From Oikopleura dioica (taxonomy: Eukaryota > Chordata > Appendicularia > Copelata > Oikopleuridae), in NCBI GenBank assembly GCA_907165135.1, contig OU015568.1, positions 7,076,501 through 7,140,500 on the forward strand: a DNA stretch of 64,000 bases, read 5' to 3'. Below the pieces are notes generated by a model. It ran no database searches. It saw nothing but the letters and a program-made list of their open reading frames with translations, and had not been told where the DNA came from. The translations under genes were made by a program, and so were the position numbers. Positions 27,633-39,000 of the stretch are shown here, piece by piece (the first letter of the stretch is position 1; every line of letters starts with the position of its first letter).

Positions 27633-28182
27633 AGATCAGAGTCTGGCCTCGGAATCCTGTAAACAGGAACAGGGACAGGAACAGGGATTTTATTTTTTGG
27701 CCCATTTGCAAGACAGGAAACAGGACAGGATAAAAAACACAGGAACAGGTCCTGTTTTACAGGTTTCGCAGGCTTTGCAGGCCTGTAAACTCAAATTTCA
27801 GGGTTTTAATTTTTTCTTGAAGAATCAAAATTAAGAATTTTTTTCTCGTTATTATCATGTCTATAGACAGTTTCAACTATAAAAGGTTCTTTATAACATA
27901 TTTGAGAGAAATTCCAAGAAAATTTTTACGAAAAATACCTGATCTTCCCCATTTCTCGCCTGTTTTCCTGCAATTTTTTAACAGGCCTGTTTCACTTTTA
28001 CAGGGCTGTTCCTGTATACAGGCGTGTTTTCCTGTATTTCCTGTATTTCCTGTTAACAGGCCTGTTTACAGGTTTATTTTGGTCTCGAAATGCAAGACAG
28101 GAAACAGGACAGGGTCCAAAAAACAGGAAACAGGACCTGTTTCAGGTTTTTAGACAGGTCAGAATTCCGAGGCCAGATCAGA
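27633..28182. repeat. inner inverted-repeat unit with CCTGTTT motifs
   Basis: The ends GATCAGAGTCTGGCCTCGGA and its near mirror TTCCGAGGCCAGATCAGAGT bound a segment packed with AACAGGA/TCCTGTT motifs on both strands, giving a strongly foldable sequence. Confidence 0.65.
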
Positions 28183-28442
28183 GTTCTAAAATGAAATAAC
28201 TGGAATTAAAAAATGGAATAACTGGAATCCCATTTTCCAAAAATACATATTTCTCACTTTGGAATAACTGGAATCCCAAAAAAATGGAAATCCCATATTC
28301 CGAAATTGAGCTGACTTTTTTTGGGAAAAGTTGAAAATGGAATGATTTCTCATTCCAAAATGGAAAAAATGGAAAAACTGGAATTCCATCCCTCCGAAAA
28401 ATGGAAAAACATTTTGAAATCAAATTATCCATCCCTGCTTGG

Positions 28443-29468
28443 ATGATTGAAAAATTATTCCATTTGAGCAGCTCGATAAAAGCCGGATATGATCTATCAC
28501 GAGTTGATCCTCAGACATGCCCAGTCCTACGGAAATAGTTCGAAGCAAACTTAGTTTGACTAGCTGGCTTAGCTTGGCTTTAGATAGAAGCACCGGAGTT
28601 CCACAAGAAAATGGAAAGTTGGTCGTCTTTTACTTTTCATTTATTATATTGGTATGTGTAGCAGCATTTTGAACGAGCAGGTATTCAATTATATTTATAA
28701 ACAAAATCAAGCTTGAAAGTTTGAATTCACAAAACTGAATCAACAAAAGTGGACATAGTTTTAGCTCTTTCCACGAAAACTATTTACTACTTTATACTTT
28801 ACTGTAAACAAGAAGACATTCATTGAGATACATGCACAGTTGAAAATTCTCCTTCTCAAATTTTCAACCGAAAGTTGATTCAGCGTGCAATATTCCGAGC
28901 GCCCGAGCAGCTCAGTTGGCGATAACGGTGTGTAGTACGCTTCGACTTTTTCATAAAGTAAAATAACGCGAAAGTGAAGAATGAAGAAATAATAATGATA
29001 ACAACCAGCTTGTCAAGCTTGGGCTCTGCAAAGTCGAACCCAGGAAGGGGTACGATGTCGTAAGGCTCGGCTGGAGAAGAGGTTTTCTATTTTTTAATAG
29101 AAATCGTCCATTTTTCATTTAAAAAATGGAAGATCATTATGATCAATCGAGATTCTCTAAGAGTCTTTACATGCACGAAATTAGTTCAGTATCAATAAGT
29201 GCTGGAAATAGTCGTTTAAAAAGCATGCAATGGGCTCTGTGATCGCGAAATCGGGAAAGTCTCATGCTCCTAAAGCTTTTACGGAACGAGCTCGAATTCA
29301 AGGTTGATTCGACAAACTCAAGGCCTGGAAAATGGTTCATTAGAATTTTCTACAACACTGAGAGTTGGACATAAATTGAACCGTAACTGAGGACGAAATA
29401 AGCTTTCGCGATGCTAGTTTTCGACCAAAAGCGAGCAAATACTTCAGCACTTGGAGCTCGGTTAACAA
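28443..29468. other. intergenic region downstream of furin
   Basis: No gene seen. A short stretch at 28906-28920 (AGCAGCTCAGTTGGC) resembles a tRNA A-box, but no complete tRNA can be folded around it. Confidence 0.4.
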
Positions 29469-32140
29469 CTAAAAACGAACAACACCAAAACATAACACGA
29501 AAAGAACGAAGAAAACCGCTCCTGGGTTGCGTAATGGGCGTGAACTGGAGCGGGAACTTTTGGAGATGCACTCTTCTTCGGCGGATCCAGTGCAAATGAG
29601 GCAGTTTGGGTTGCATGGCTTGCAAATGTTGAGCGCGGCGGTGGGGGAGGCTTGCTCCTGGGTTAGGTTCGTGTCTGAGCGGTAGGTTCCGAGGGGACAG
29701 TCGGAGAAGCAGGCTTGTTGGGTTGGGTCGAAGACTTGCGCTTTTTCGGACTAAAAATTAATTGAAAAATTCGTAAAATCGAAGAAGAGAATCTCCATAC
29801 CTCGCAGAGAAGCTCGTACTGATCTTTTCCAGTTCCATGGACGATCAGTTCAAATTTATCAATCGTTCCACCAAGGTTTCCTCCGACTAAATTTTCAATC
29901 CTAATCAGCCAAGGTTTCTCCGGCGCTAGGTAAGGCCGCTCATCCCACATGTGAACGGTGAGAAAGTGAAATCCGGTAAAGCCATTCATCGACTTATCGT
30001 GCGGTCTCCTGTCGAGAATGTTGGAAACTGTGCCACTAGGAGAGACGAGCGTGATTCGCAGACTACCACGATTTGGGTAAGACAACGAAATCTTAGCCAG
30101 GACGTGCTCGGTGTAGTGGATCGCCTTGATACACTCCGAGTTGATCTGAAACTCTTCTTCGAACACGCTCGAGCTGAAGAGCATTTGCTTTCTTTTCGTA
30201 ATAACTGGAGTCGAACACTTTCTTTGTTCAGGAACAGTGGTCCAATTTGCGGCTAACGAGACTAGAGCCCCAGCGTCCATCAGACCGTACCCATAATGAT
30301 GCGAGTAATCTCTGAAAAAATGACTTGGATTCGAAGTCGAAAGTTACTGAATTTACCTGCCAGCGCCGTTGACAGCCCAGTCCGTCGTCTTCAGCAAGCG
30401 TTTCTTGGAAGTATGAACGATGAGATGTTGAACATCTCGCCAAGTTAGATTCGGGTTAGCTTCCAAAACAAGCGCTAGAATTGCTGCAGCGATCGGAGCG
30501 GATGCTGACGTACCAGTGTGACTGAAAATATTGCAAATTAAGAGTGGTATGAGTGCTTACTTTTTGGTGCAGATCTTTCTCAAGTCTGTGGTAACGATTT
30601 GTCGCTCCCCCATTCCTCCGGAAGAATAAGTGGATGCGAGAGTAGATGCGCACGCTTCAGAGTACCAGGGCACGTTTTCTTTCTCCGAGGTCGATGAAAT
30701 GCTGACGGTGTAGATTGAATTCGTATATCCGTCACAGTTGCAGTTGTCCTAGGTAAGAAAAATACGTCAAATAAACATCGTTTACAGATGTGGACTTGGC
30801 TGGGCAGCCCAGGTAGCCCGCAGCTAGCTGGAAAGAGCGGCAAACTATATCTACGTTTGTGGAAAAAATCATCTGGCAATCATCTTTGTATATAAATTGT
30901 AACACACCTGGTATCGGCCTCCGTTGCCAGATGCCCAGACAAAGATGCTTCCTTTTCCTTTACGTCCGTCCATTGCGCCTGTGTGAAAGGCTGTGCGCGC
31001 TGCTCGATCTGGTCCATCGACCTAAGGGAATCATAAAATATCATTTAACGCCCGGATTACTGTTTCGCCGTCATCATCAGGCCCCCAGCTTGCGGAATAA
31101 ATGTCCACGTACTGCGGATTATGACCAATCGACTGCCCTTCAACCAAATCGGTTACATCTCCGTCCAGCATTCTGATCCCCCCAATTTTCGCGTTATAAG
31201 CAATTCCAGGGATGCAAACTCCATTGCCAAACTCACCGGCAACTTCTCCAGCGCATCGAGTCCCGTGACGATTACTTTCCTTCTTGTAGCCAATAACTTG
31301 CTCTGTCAGACGATAACGAGTTTCCGTCGGATTTCGGTAGGAATTTACGTCGGTGAAGTTGATACGCGAGTTTTCACTGTTGTACTGAGGCATTGGGTCA
31401 TCGTCTCCGCCGTTGATATCACGTGAGGCTTTTGCATCATAATTTTTGATCAAGTCCGGATGGTCCCGTTCGATCCCATCATCCAGGAGAGTGACTACTA
31501 CTCCTTGACCAGTGTATCCTTTTCCGACGGTTTTGAATCTAAATGATTAGTCGCCAAACTCGTGATGGAAGAAAGAATTAACGGATTCCTTTCATTTACT
31601 GAAAAATGACCGTTTTAAACCGTTTCCTAGGGCCCACGCTCCGGTGACATTCATATGTCGGATATCGCTGTCTACATTCGTAACTGCGTTTTCGTTTCTG
31701 TCCTCAAAGTCCGGGTTCATGTACCACATGTATTCGTACAGCGGATCATTGGGAGAAAAGTCAGTGTCGAGGAGGTCCCGCTTCACGCGTTTTTTCACTC
31801 GTTGCTGATCGATTCCAAGCACATTTGGCTCCTTGCCGATTGGGGATGTGGATAAATCAACTGCGATAGGATTTTTAAAAGCATAGAAGAAAAACTCCTT
31901 TTTTAGTTTGAAATCCGAAGCTTGAGAAAATTCGCCAGTTGCGGATCGCTTTAACCGTCGCTTACGCAGATGAAAAATATTTCCAACGACATGTCCGAGA
32001 TAATCGAATCCATGTTTCTCGGCCAAGTTCTTTGCGATTTCTTCAGCCGCTTCAGCTCCGTTTTCCGGGTTGATTTCGATGGCGAACGAGTTTGTTAGCT
32101 TCCCGTGAAGGAGGCTTATGTTGAGTTGAAACAGAAAAAC
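29469..32140 (-). CDS. furin-type proprotein convertase
   Basis: Calcium-dependent subtilisin-like protease that cleaves precursor proteins at basic sites in the secretory pathway. Exons on the minus strand are 31611-32140, 31061-31538, 30908-31021, 30561-30748, 30357-30521, 29801-30311 and 29469-29750, all phase-consistent, giving about 755 residues; the first coding exon with the start is missing. Domains in order: a prodomain ending in the autocleavage site QRVKKRVKR; the catalytic domain with Asp in [13 protein letters not shown], His in [10 protein letters not shown], oxyanion Asn in ASGNGG and Ser in HTGTSASAP; a P domain from about [10 protein letters not shown] to [14 protein letters not shown]; then a very short Cys-containing region ([19 protein letters not shown]). 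The protein ends in a hydrophobic stretch [16 protein letters not shown] with almost no cytoplasmic tail. The oxyanion Asn and the YDDG-less context fit furin/PACE4 rather than PC2, which has Asp there. Confidence 0.93.
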
Positions 32141-32289
32141 CTGAAATTGAATAAATCGAAATTGCCAATATATCGTGTTAAAGATTGAAATCTATGTAAT
32201 CAGCAAAATCAATTATAAACTTGGTCTCATGAACATGTTTTTAACATCGAAAATGACCGGACTTGAGGCATGTTTCGAGTGATAACTTC

Positions 32290-33285
32290 CAAGTTCGAGA
32301 AGGATTAATCGAATTTATTATCCTGTAGTGGGGTTTTCGACTTACCCATTTCATAATAATTCTGTGTTTACGTCTCTGGTCTTGAATTTGTCATTTGGCG
32401 GTCCGATCCCAGTCACTAATCTGAACGAGTATTTGCTTGCTATTTGTTTACTCGCGAAGAAATTTATCCAGAGGGAGAATTTTTCAATTCCATTTGTCTA
32501 TGACCTTTTGAATGAGAATGAGAGCGGTTGGATTTCCGTGGGTAAATGAGAGACTTTATCTTATCTCCAAAAAAGATACTGCTTTTACGGGTTGGTCGTT
32601 CTAGGGTTATTTTCAAGAGGGATAAGATTCCGACGGAATTTAACCTGAATTATGTAAGGGAGATAAAGGAGAAGGCAAAGTTAATTATTGATAGACTGAA
32701 TAGAATATTAGATATTTGAGTTTTAAATTTACTGTTGTTTAAGTTTGATCATTTTTTAATAAGAAACATGCAATAACGAGCAATTAGCAGGAACTGACGA
32801 AAATAATGAACAGGCAATGTGGCTAATTTCGTCAAAAACGATCAAATAAGGGCCAAAAATCGCTAAAAATAGCAAAATCACAGGAAAATAATGGTGAAAG
32901 GAATGTTTTTCTACAATCCTATTCTGTATTATGAAGAAGATTAATTGAAGATTTTCTTCGAATAAATCATTTTCTTATTAAAATTCTCTCAAGGAAGTTC
33001 TCTTTTTTAGAAATCCAGGACTAGAACTGAGAAAATTGTAGTTAAAATTTGGCGGTTGGCGGTGAAATTTAGTGCATGAAATCGATTGGCGCGCGAAAAG
33101 TGAATAATTTTAGGGGATTTTGGAGGCGGAGGAGAAAAGTGGAACTGGAGCGAGGGCGCAGCGCCAAAAGGATCGATCCAGCCAGATTGGCCACGGACCC
33201 ACGCAGCCAATAGAAATTCCCAAAACTGGAAAAACGCGAAGAAAGAATTATTCACCAAGTTTTATTATATTTACTCGAGGGCGGG
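32290..33285. other. intergenic region between furin and geminin-like genes
   Basis: About 1 kb between divergently transcribed genes, A/T-rich with G/C-rich patches near 33.1-33.2 kb that may be the geminin-side promoter. The missing first exon of the convertase probably lies in the left part. Confidence 0.4.
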
Positions 33286-33288
33286 GAG

Positions 33289-33951
33289 ATGAATAAGCAG
33301 AAGAGAATCACAGGTGAGAAGAAAAATGGAAAATTATTTTTTTGAGAAAAATAACTAGAGAAAGATTTTAGCGTCATTTTCTTCAAAGAAAGTTTCAGTA
33401 ATAGCCAAATTTTCGATTTTTCTTGAATTTTCTTTTCGATTTTCGGCCTGATTTGGCTTTTTGAGCAAAAAAAAACGCGAATTTAACCAATTTTGATCAA
33501 ATTTGGGCAAAATTGATTGAATTTGGTCTTTTATTTGGCTCAAAAAGCCATATACGACCGAAAATCGCAAAGAAAACTCGAGAGATAAATTTTCTTTATT
33601 GAAAATTACGATTTATCTTCGTTCTTCATTATTTTTTTGAATTTTGATAAATTCTCATTTCCCTTTTTAGATTTCGCGATAAAGAAGCCAAAGCCTTCCA
33701 CTCCCGATCTGACTTCTACTGAAGCAAATGAAGCCTACTGGAAAGAACTGGCAAGCGAGCGGGAAAAAGCGCTGAACGAAACTTTGGAAGAAAACGAAGA
33801 TCTGAAAGAGCTGCTGGAAACAATCAACGACGACGTTTCCGGTCTTGAGAAAGAAAACGACACGCTAAAGGAAGAGAATGAAATAATGCTCGAAAAGGCG
33901 AATCGTTTGGAGAGCCTTACAGAGACGCTCAACGAAATTATCAACGAGTGA
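33289..33951 (+). CDS. geminin-like coiled-coil protein
   Basis: Geminin binds and inhibits the licensing factor Cdt1 through a coiled coil, preventing re-replication; the wider family includes multicilin and GEMC1. Exon 1 (33289-33313) encodes MNKQKRIT and exon 2 (33671-33951) the rest, giving 101 residues. The segment NEAYWKELASEREKALNETL followed by EENEDLKELLETINDDVSGLEKEND closely matches the geminin pattern ([20 protein letters not shown]) and the heptads run to the C-terminus. It is about half the length of vertebrate geminin (about 209): it lacks the long N-terminal region and the acidic tail, and I see no clear RxxL destruction box near its start. The N-terminus QKRITDFAIKK instead looks like a PIP-box degron (see findings). 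ARPC1 follows on the same strand 168 bp later. Confidence 0.76.
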
Positions 33952-34118
33952 AAAATAGAAGAAAAGAAGAAGACTTTCTTGATTCCAAAATAGCCCAGTT
34001 TTGTTTTGTTTTTGCACTGCCAACAGTGGAGTTCTTGTTTTATAGAGAAAAAGTTGTGAATAATTTCTTCCGTTTTTAGACTGCGTCGACTGACCATAGT
34101 CCGTAGTTACCAACAACC

Positions 34119-35505
34119 ATGGCTGCCACTGCTCTTCAATCCCAATTCAGTAAGTTCTCCCCTTCATCTCATTTTTCTATTCTCTTCGTTCTTTAGGCAC
34201 TCGCCCAATTTCCTGCTTTTCCTTCAACGCCGATCGTTCAAAAGTTGCACTGTCGCTGAATGATCCTGTCATCTACATTTTCAAACATACTGGTGCCGGA
34301 AAATGGGCGAAGGTAAAACTCTTTTCTCAAAAAATAATAGCTTCTTATTGTAATTTTAGACCGATGAGCTGCGAGAACATACTGGCAAAGTTACAGGAGT
34401 CAGCTGGGCGCCCAAATCCAACCAGATCGTTTCTTGCGGCGCTGATCGAAACGCTTATGTTTGGAAGCAAAATAACGGTAATTCACTTTGATGGAAAGAG
34501 ATTGAAAGAAAGCCGTGCTGTTTCCGCAGCATCTTGAGCATCCTTGTTCCTTCTTTAACTTCCTCGTTATTACGTAAACACGTAAATAATACGTTCACGT
34601 GCTGATCAGAGCCTTACTCGTGACATTCAGAAGGAGTATGGAAACAAGTGATGGTTCTGATCCGAGTCCAGCGAGGCGCCATTACCGTAAAATGGTCGCC
34701 CCAAGAAAACAAGTTCGCGATCGGAACGGCCGCCCGTCTCATTTCTATCTGCTACTACGAAGCGAGCAACGACTGGTGGGTCTGCAAACACATCAAAAAG
34801 CCGATCCGGTAAGTCATTTCACATATCTCCTCTTCTACAATCATCAGATCATCTGTTCTCTCACTCTCCTGGCATCCAAACAACATTCTCCTGGCCGCAG
34901 GAACGTCGGATTTCAAATGCCGCGTCTTCTCAACTTATCTCAAAGAGATCGAAGAAAAGCCAGCGGCAACGAGCTGGGGAAAGAAAATGTCCTTCGCGAA
35001 TCTGATGGGCGAGTTCGGCACTGGCGTCGGCGGCTGGATTCATGGCTGTTCTTTCAGCGACGATGGTGAGCGACTCGCATTTATTGGCCACGATTCTACC
35101 GTGTCCTTCGTCCAAGGAGGGATGGAATCGTCGATCGCCACGAAGACCCAGTTCTTACCCTTTACCGACTGCACTTGGATCTCGCCAAATGCTGTGGTCG
35201 CCGTTGGATTTGACTGCAATCCGATGGTTTTCAACTTGCAAGGACCTGGATTCTTCTTCTCCAACAAGTGCGACGACTCGGACAAGAAAAGCGGCGGCTC
35301 AGTTCTTTCAGGCCGCGCCATGTTCCAAGCAATGGACCGAATGGCCTCTTCTACCAGCTCCGAAACGATCAAGACGAAGCACAAGAACACCATTCTCTCC
35401 GTCTCCCGAACCGCCGACGGTTTCGCTACTGGCGGCGCTGATGGCCAAATCATTCAGTGGAATGTCAACGCCCTCGCTTCGAAATTCTCGTCTATGAAGC
35501 TCTAA
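34119..35505 (+). CDS. ARPC1: actin-related protein 2/3 complex subunit 1 (ARPC1)
   Basis: WD40 beta-propeller subunit of the Arp2/3 complex, which nucleates branched actin filaments in the cytoplasm. Exons are 34119-34149, 34197-34312, 34360-34477, 34631-about 34811 and about 34849-35505. The sequence follows ARPC1A/B throughout: [49 protein letters not shown], a [20 protein letters not shown] repeat, [25 protein letters not shown] and [19 protein letters not shown]. The last repeat ([20 protein letters not shown], then QIIQWN) closes the propeller. Length is normal for the family. The ATG sits in a good context (ACAACCATGG). AATAAA signals follow at about 35595-35612. Confidence 0.96.
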
Positions 35506-35921
35506 TTTCTTCCCTCCTTCTTCTCTCATTCCCGAAATCAAAATTCTGCAATCAAGAAGAAAAAACATCCTGTTTTCAACATGTTTTCTCCAAAAATAAA
35601 TTGACCTAAAATAAACGTATGAAAACCCAAAACATTTATAATCGTGGCCGCGGCTATTTCTGTCGCTGGCCACGATGGTCTCTCACCGAGCGCAGCTGTG
35701 ACTCAGGCAAGCAAGAAAAGGTGGCAAGCAGTTGACTAGGTAGGAGGCAGCGACCTGTAGGATGATAACGTTGGGTTAAGTTAGTCCCTCAGAGATCATG
35801 CCACGACAGTTTGGGTAAGTTTTTTCCGTTAGAATTTGATTTGAGAGCAAAAAATAGCCCGACATTGATAAAAAAATAAATTATTAGTTCTCTGACCCCG
35901 GCTAAGGGAGGGGTCATCGAC

Positions 35922-35930
35922 TATAAAAAG
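35922..35930 (+). promoter_or_regulatory. TATA box upstream of the myomesin-like gene
   Basis: CTATAAAAAGAGGG lies 99 bp upstream of the ATG at 36021 and would place transcription start near 35952, leaving a leader of about 70 nt. The same stretch is also open in frame with a possible upstream exon starting at 35798, so promoter and coding readings compete. Confidence 0.5.
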
Positions 35931-36020
35931 AGGGATCACTCGTCCCGAGCAGCAGCTCAGGACAGGAGATTCGGGGAAACAACTATCGCAGGCGCCGGCG
36001 CATTCGATTCCAAAGCACCA

Positions 36021-39000
36021 ATGTCCATTGTTTCTCTTCCTCTGAATCTTCGAGGCTCCGCTGCTAGGTAAACTTCTTCCCAATATTCCTCATCGCAATT
36101 TTCAGGGCTGTCCCCGTCGAGGGCACTGCCGATATCGGCAGCGATGGCGTCGTCGACATCCGCCTCAAGGGATCTCTTGGAGCTTTCCAGAGCCAGGATC
36201 GAGCCGCTTCTCGCGCTGCTGAGGCTCTTGAGCCAGTTGTGCCACACTACTTGAACATCACTCAACAGTACAACCGACCCAAATCATCCGAGCCTGGACA
36301 GAAATTCTACACCTGGGCCGGCAAAGGGAAGACCCCTGAGCCGACTCGACTGGGTCGATACGACATCCCAACTGGCAACTCAAACGTTATTCCAGATCTT
36401 GCTGAACACCAGGGAGATATCAAGGATGTTGCTTCTTACATTGCTAATCGAAAGGCTTACCCAAGCTACGATGAAGAAGACACCAAGCCTACTCAGTACA
36501 AGATGCGAACTCGACGACGAAAAGCTGAGGGCGCTGGTTCTGAGGGCCCTCTTGCGAAGGATCAGCCAGCTGCGGAACCGAAAGAAGATGCTCTTTACGA
36601 GCCAGTTACAATCAAATATCTTGCTCCAAAACCACCAGTGTTCGAACACGGTATTCGATCGCACACCATTTGGGAGAATATGACTGTGAAGTTTACTTGC
36701 CGTGTTGATGGTAGACCTACCCCATCTGTCACCTGGTACCACAACATGATCCCAATTCAGCCAGAGCTTCATGCTGCTGGAAAGTATAAGATCACTGAGC
36801 GAAATGGCGTCAATACTCTTGAAGTTTCTCGATGCCAGATTGCTGATGCTGGAACTTATCGAGTTTCTGTTCAGAACTTCAAGGGTGAACTTTCTAGCTA
36901 TGCTACTCTTGTTGTCAAACGATACGATGGTGGTCGATATGGCTACTACGACATCAAGTCTGGTTACAACATCAAAAAGCCTACAGACTACCCAGATGTT
37001 CAAGAACTCAATGTTCCTGGATACCCACGATTTGCTACCAAACTTTACAATCAATCTGTCTGGGAAGGCGATGCGATTACCTTTGCTTGCCATGTCGAAG
37101 GAAAACCCCCACCAAATGTCTTCTGGACTTTGAACGGGAAGTCGATCGAAACTGAACCCGAGCGTGTCCGAGTCTCTTTTGATGGCATCAAAGCCACCGT
37201 CTCGATTCTCCGAGCTTTCACTGACTACGAGGGTGAATGGTGCTGCCGAGCTTACAATAGCTGCGGTGCTGCTGTTTCCAAGATGTTCCTCTACGTCAGA
37301 GGCCGACATGGTCCGCCATCTGCACCAACCAATCTCGATGTTGTCGAAACTACTCGAGACCATATCATGCTTACCTGGAAACGACCTGGCTACATTGGTC
37401 ACTTTGGCGGTGCTGAAGTCGATGGCTACATCATTGAGTACGCAGCTGCTGGTTCTGCTTTGTGGACTCAGCTCTCTACCAAGCTCATCTCTCTTATGCG
37501 ATACCCAGTCACTGGCCTCGAAGAAGGAACTGCATATTTTTTCCGAGTAAGATCCGTCAACCGATGGGGTAAGTCTCAGTGGTGCAAAGCCATCGGGCCA
37601 GTCGCCTGTCGAGACACCGGTGCTGCCAGATGCGCTGCTGAAATCGCTGAGGATAAATTTTCCTTGATGCCTCCAGAGGCTGGAGATATTCAAGTTTATG
37701 AGGAAGAAGAGCCAGCTGTACCGGAAATTCCTGAAAACGTTCGGGTTCACTCCACTACTCTCGATGGAACCATCTGCGTTGCCTTTGACGCTGTCGAGGG
37801 CGATGTTGACGGCTACTTTGTCGAATATGCTCTTGCTAAGAAGAATGAATGGAGCACCTTCAATTCTGCTCCAATCAAGGTTGCTGGAGAGCCTTACCCT
37901 ATTTCCGGATTGGAACTCGGAAAGCAATTCCAGTTCCGAGTTCGAGCAAAGAATCACTACGGATTTTCTGAGTCCTCCTTGCCCACGGAAATTGTCTGGT
38001 GCGGTGAGCCACAGGAAGTGGAAGACGAAGAACAGGATGAAGAGCGAGAGGATTCTGGTTCTGATGAGGCTCAGGTTATCTCTGCCGATGCTCCAAAGTG
38101 CTATTCCGTTTGCACAGATGGTACTGACTTTGAAGGTCGATACCGAGGTCCTCCTACTCCTCCTAGATCCGTCAACTGGGCTAAAGCTACTCGAGAGTAT
38201 GTTGAAGTCACATGGGCTCCACCAGGGAAATCTGGAGGTGAACAAGTCGCCTACTACTTGGAGAAGCAAAAGCTCGGTTCTGGTGTCTGGGAATTCTGCA
38301 ACGAGAAGGCGATCGCCATGAACCACTACATCGTGAACGAGCTTGATATGGGCGAGAAATACATTTTCCGAGTCCGAGCTGTGAACTCCAAGGGTTCGTC
38401 TGGATTTTCCGAGCCATCTGAGCCAGTGATTGCTTATGATGGAATTCGTCCCCCAGCTTGGTACGGAAACGCCTTGTCTTTCTTCCGTGTCTCGCGATTT
38501 GATGGAAAACCTGATGTTACCAAAACCTCCGTCAAAGTTTCCTGGGACGAGCCTCAGAGAGATGGCGGCGCGCCAATCATCGGATACTATCTCGAAGTTC
38601 GAGAATACGGTGGCAAGTGGAAGCAAGTCAACAACAAAGCATTTACTCAGCGACACTTCACCGTTGACGGTCTTACTCCTCAGCGATACTACCAGTTCCG
38701 AGTCAAGGCTGCCAACATTGTCGGTTGTGGTGCTTACATTAACCTTCCAGGCCGAGTTTGGACTGATGATCCAGCTGCTCCTGGACCCGCTGATTGGCTC
38801 GAATTCACTGGCATCGGTGAAGATTGGGTTGAACTCAAGTGGGAAGCCTCCAAGGATCTCGGCGACGGCGATTTCAAAGGATACGTTGTTGAAAAATGCA
38901 AAGAAGGCACTGATCTCTGGATTCCAGTCAATTCTCCTGAAATGGCTGCTGACTGCAAGTACAAGGTCAATGGCCTTGTGCCTGGTCAAACTTACTTCTT

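Larger units (their letters stand above)
26939..28442. mobile_element. 1.5-kb composite inverted-repeat element
   Basis: The left end (about 26939-27110) reads GCAGGGGTGGATATTTTGAT followed by TTTTTCCATTTTTC blocks. The right end (about 28190-28442) is its diverged reverse complement (GATGGATAATTTGATTTCAAA when reversed, trimmed here). Inside lie a 55-bp tandem array and a second inverted-repeat unit rich in CCTGTTT/AACAGG. There is no transposase reading frame. It is probably a non-autonomous element with a second one nested in it. Confidence 0.65.

Noticed and set aside
28898-29060. Possible tRNA gene beginning GCAGCTCAGTTGGC
   Set aside because: The D-arm has no complementary strand, and the nearest B-box-like sequence is over 100 bp away and poor.
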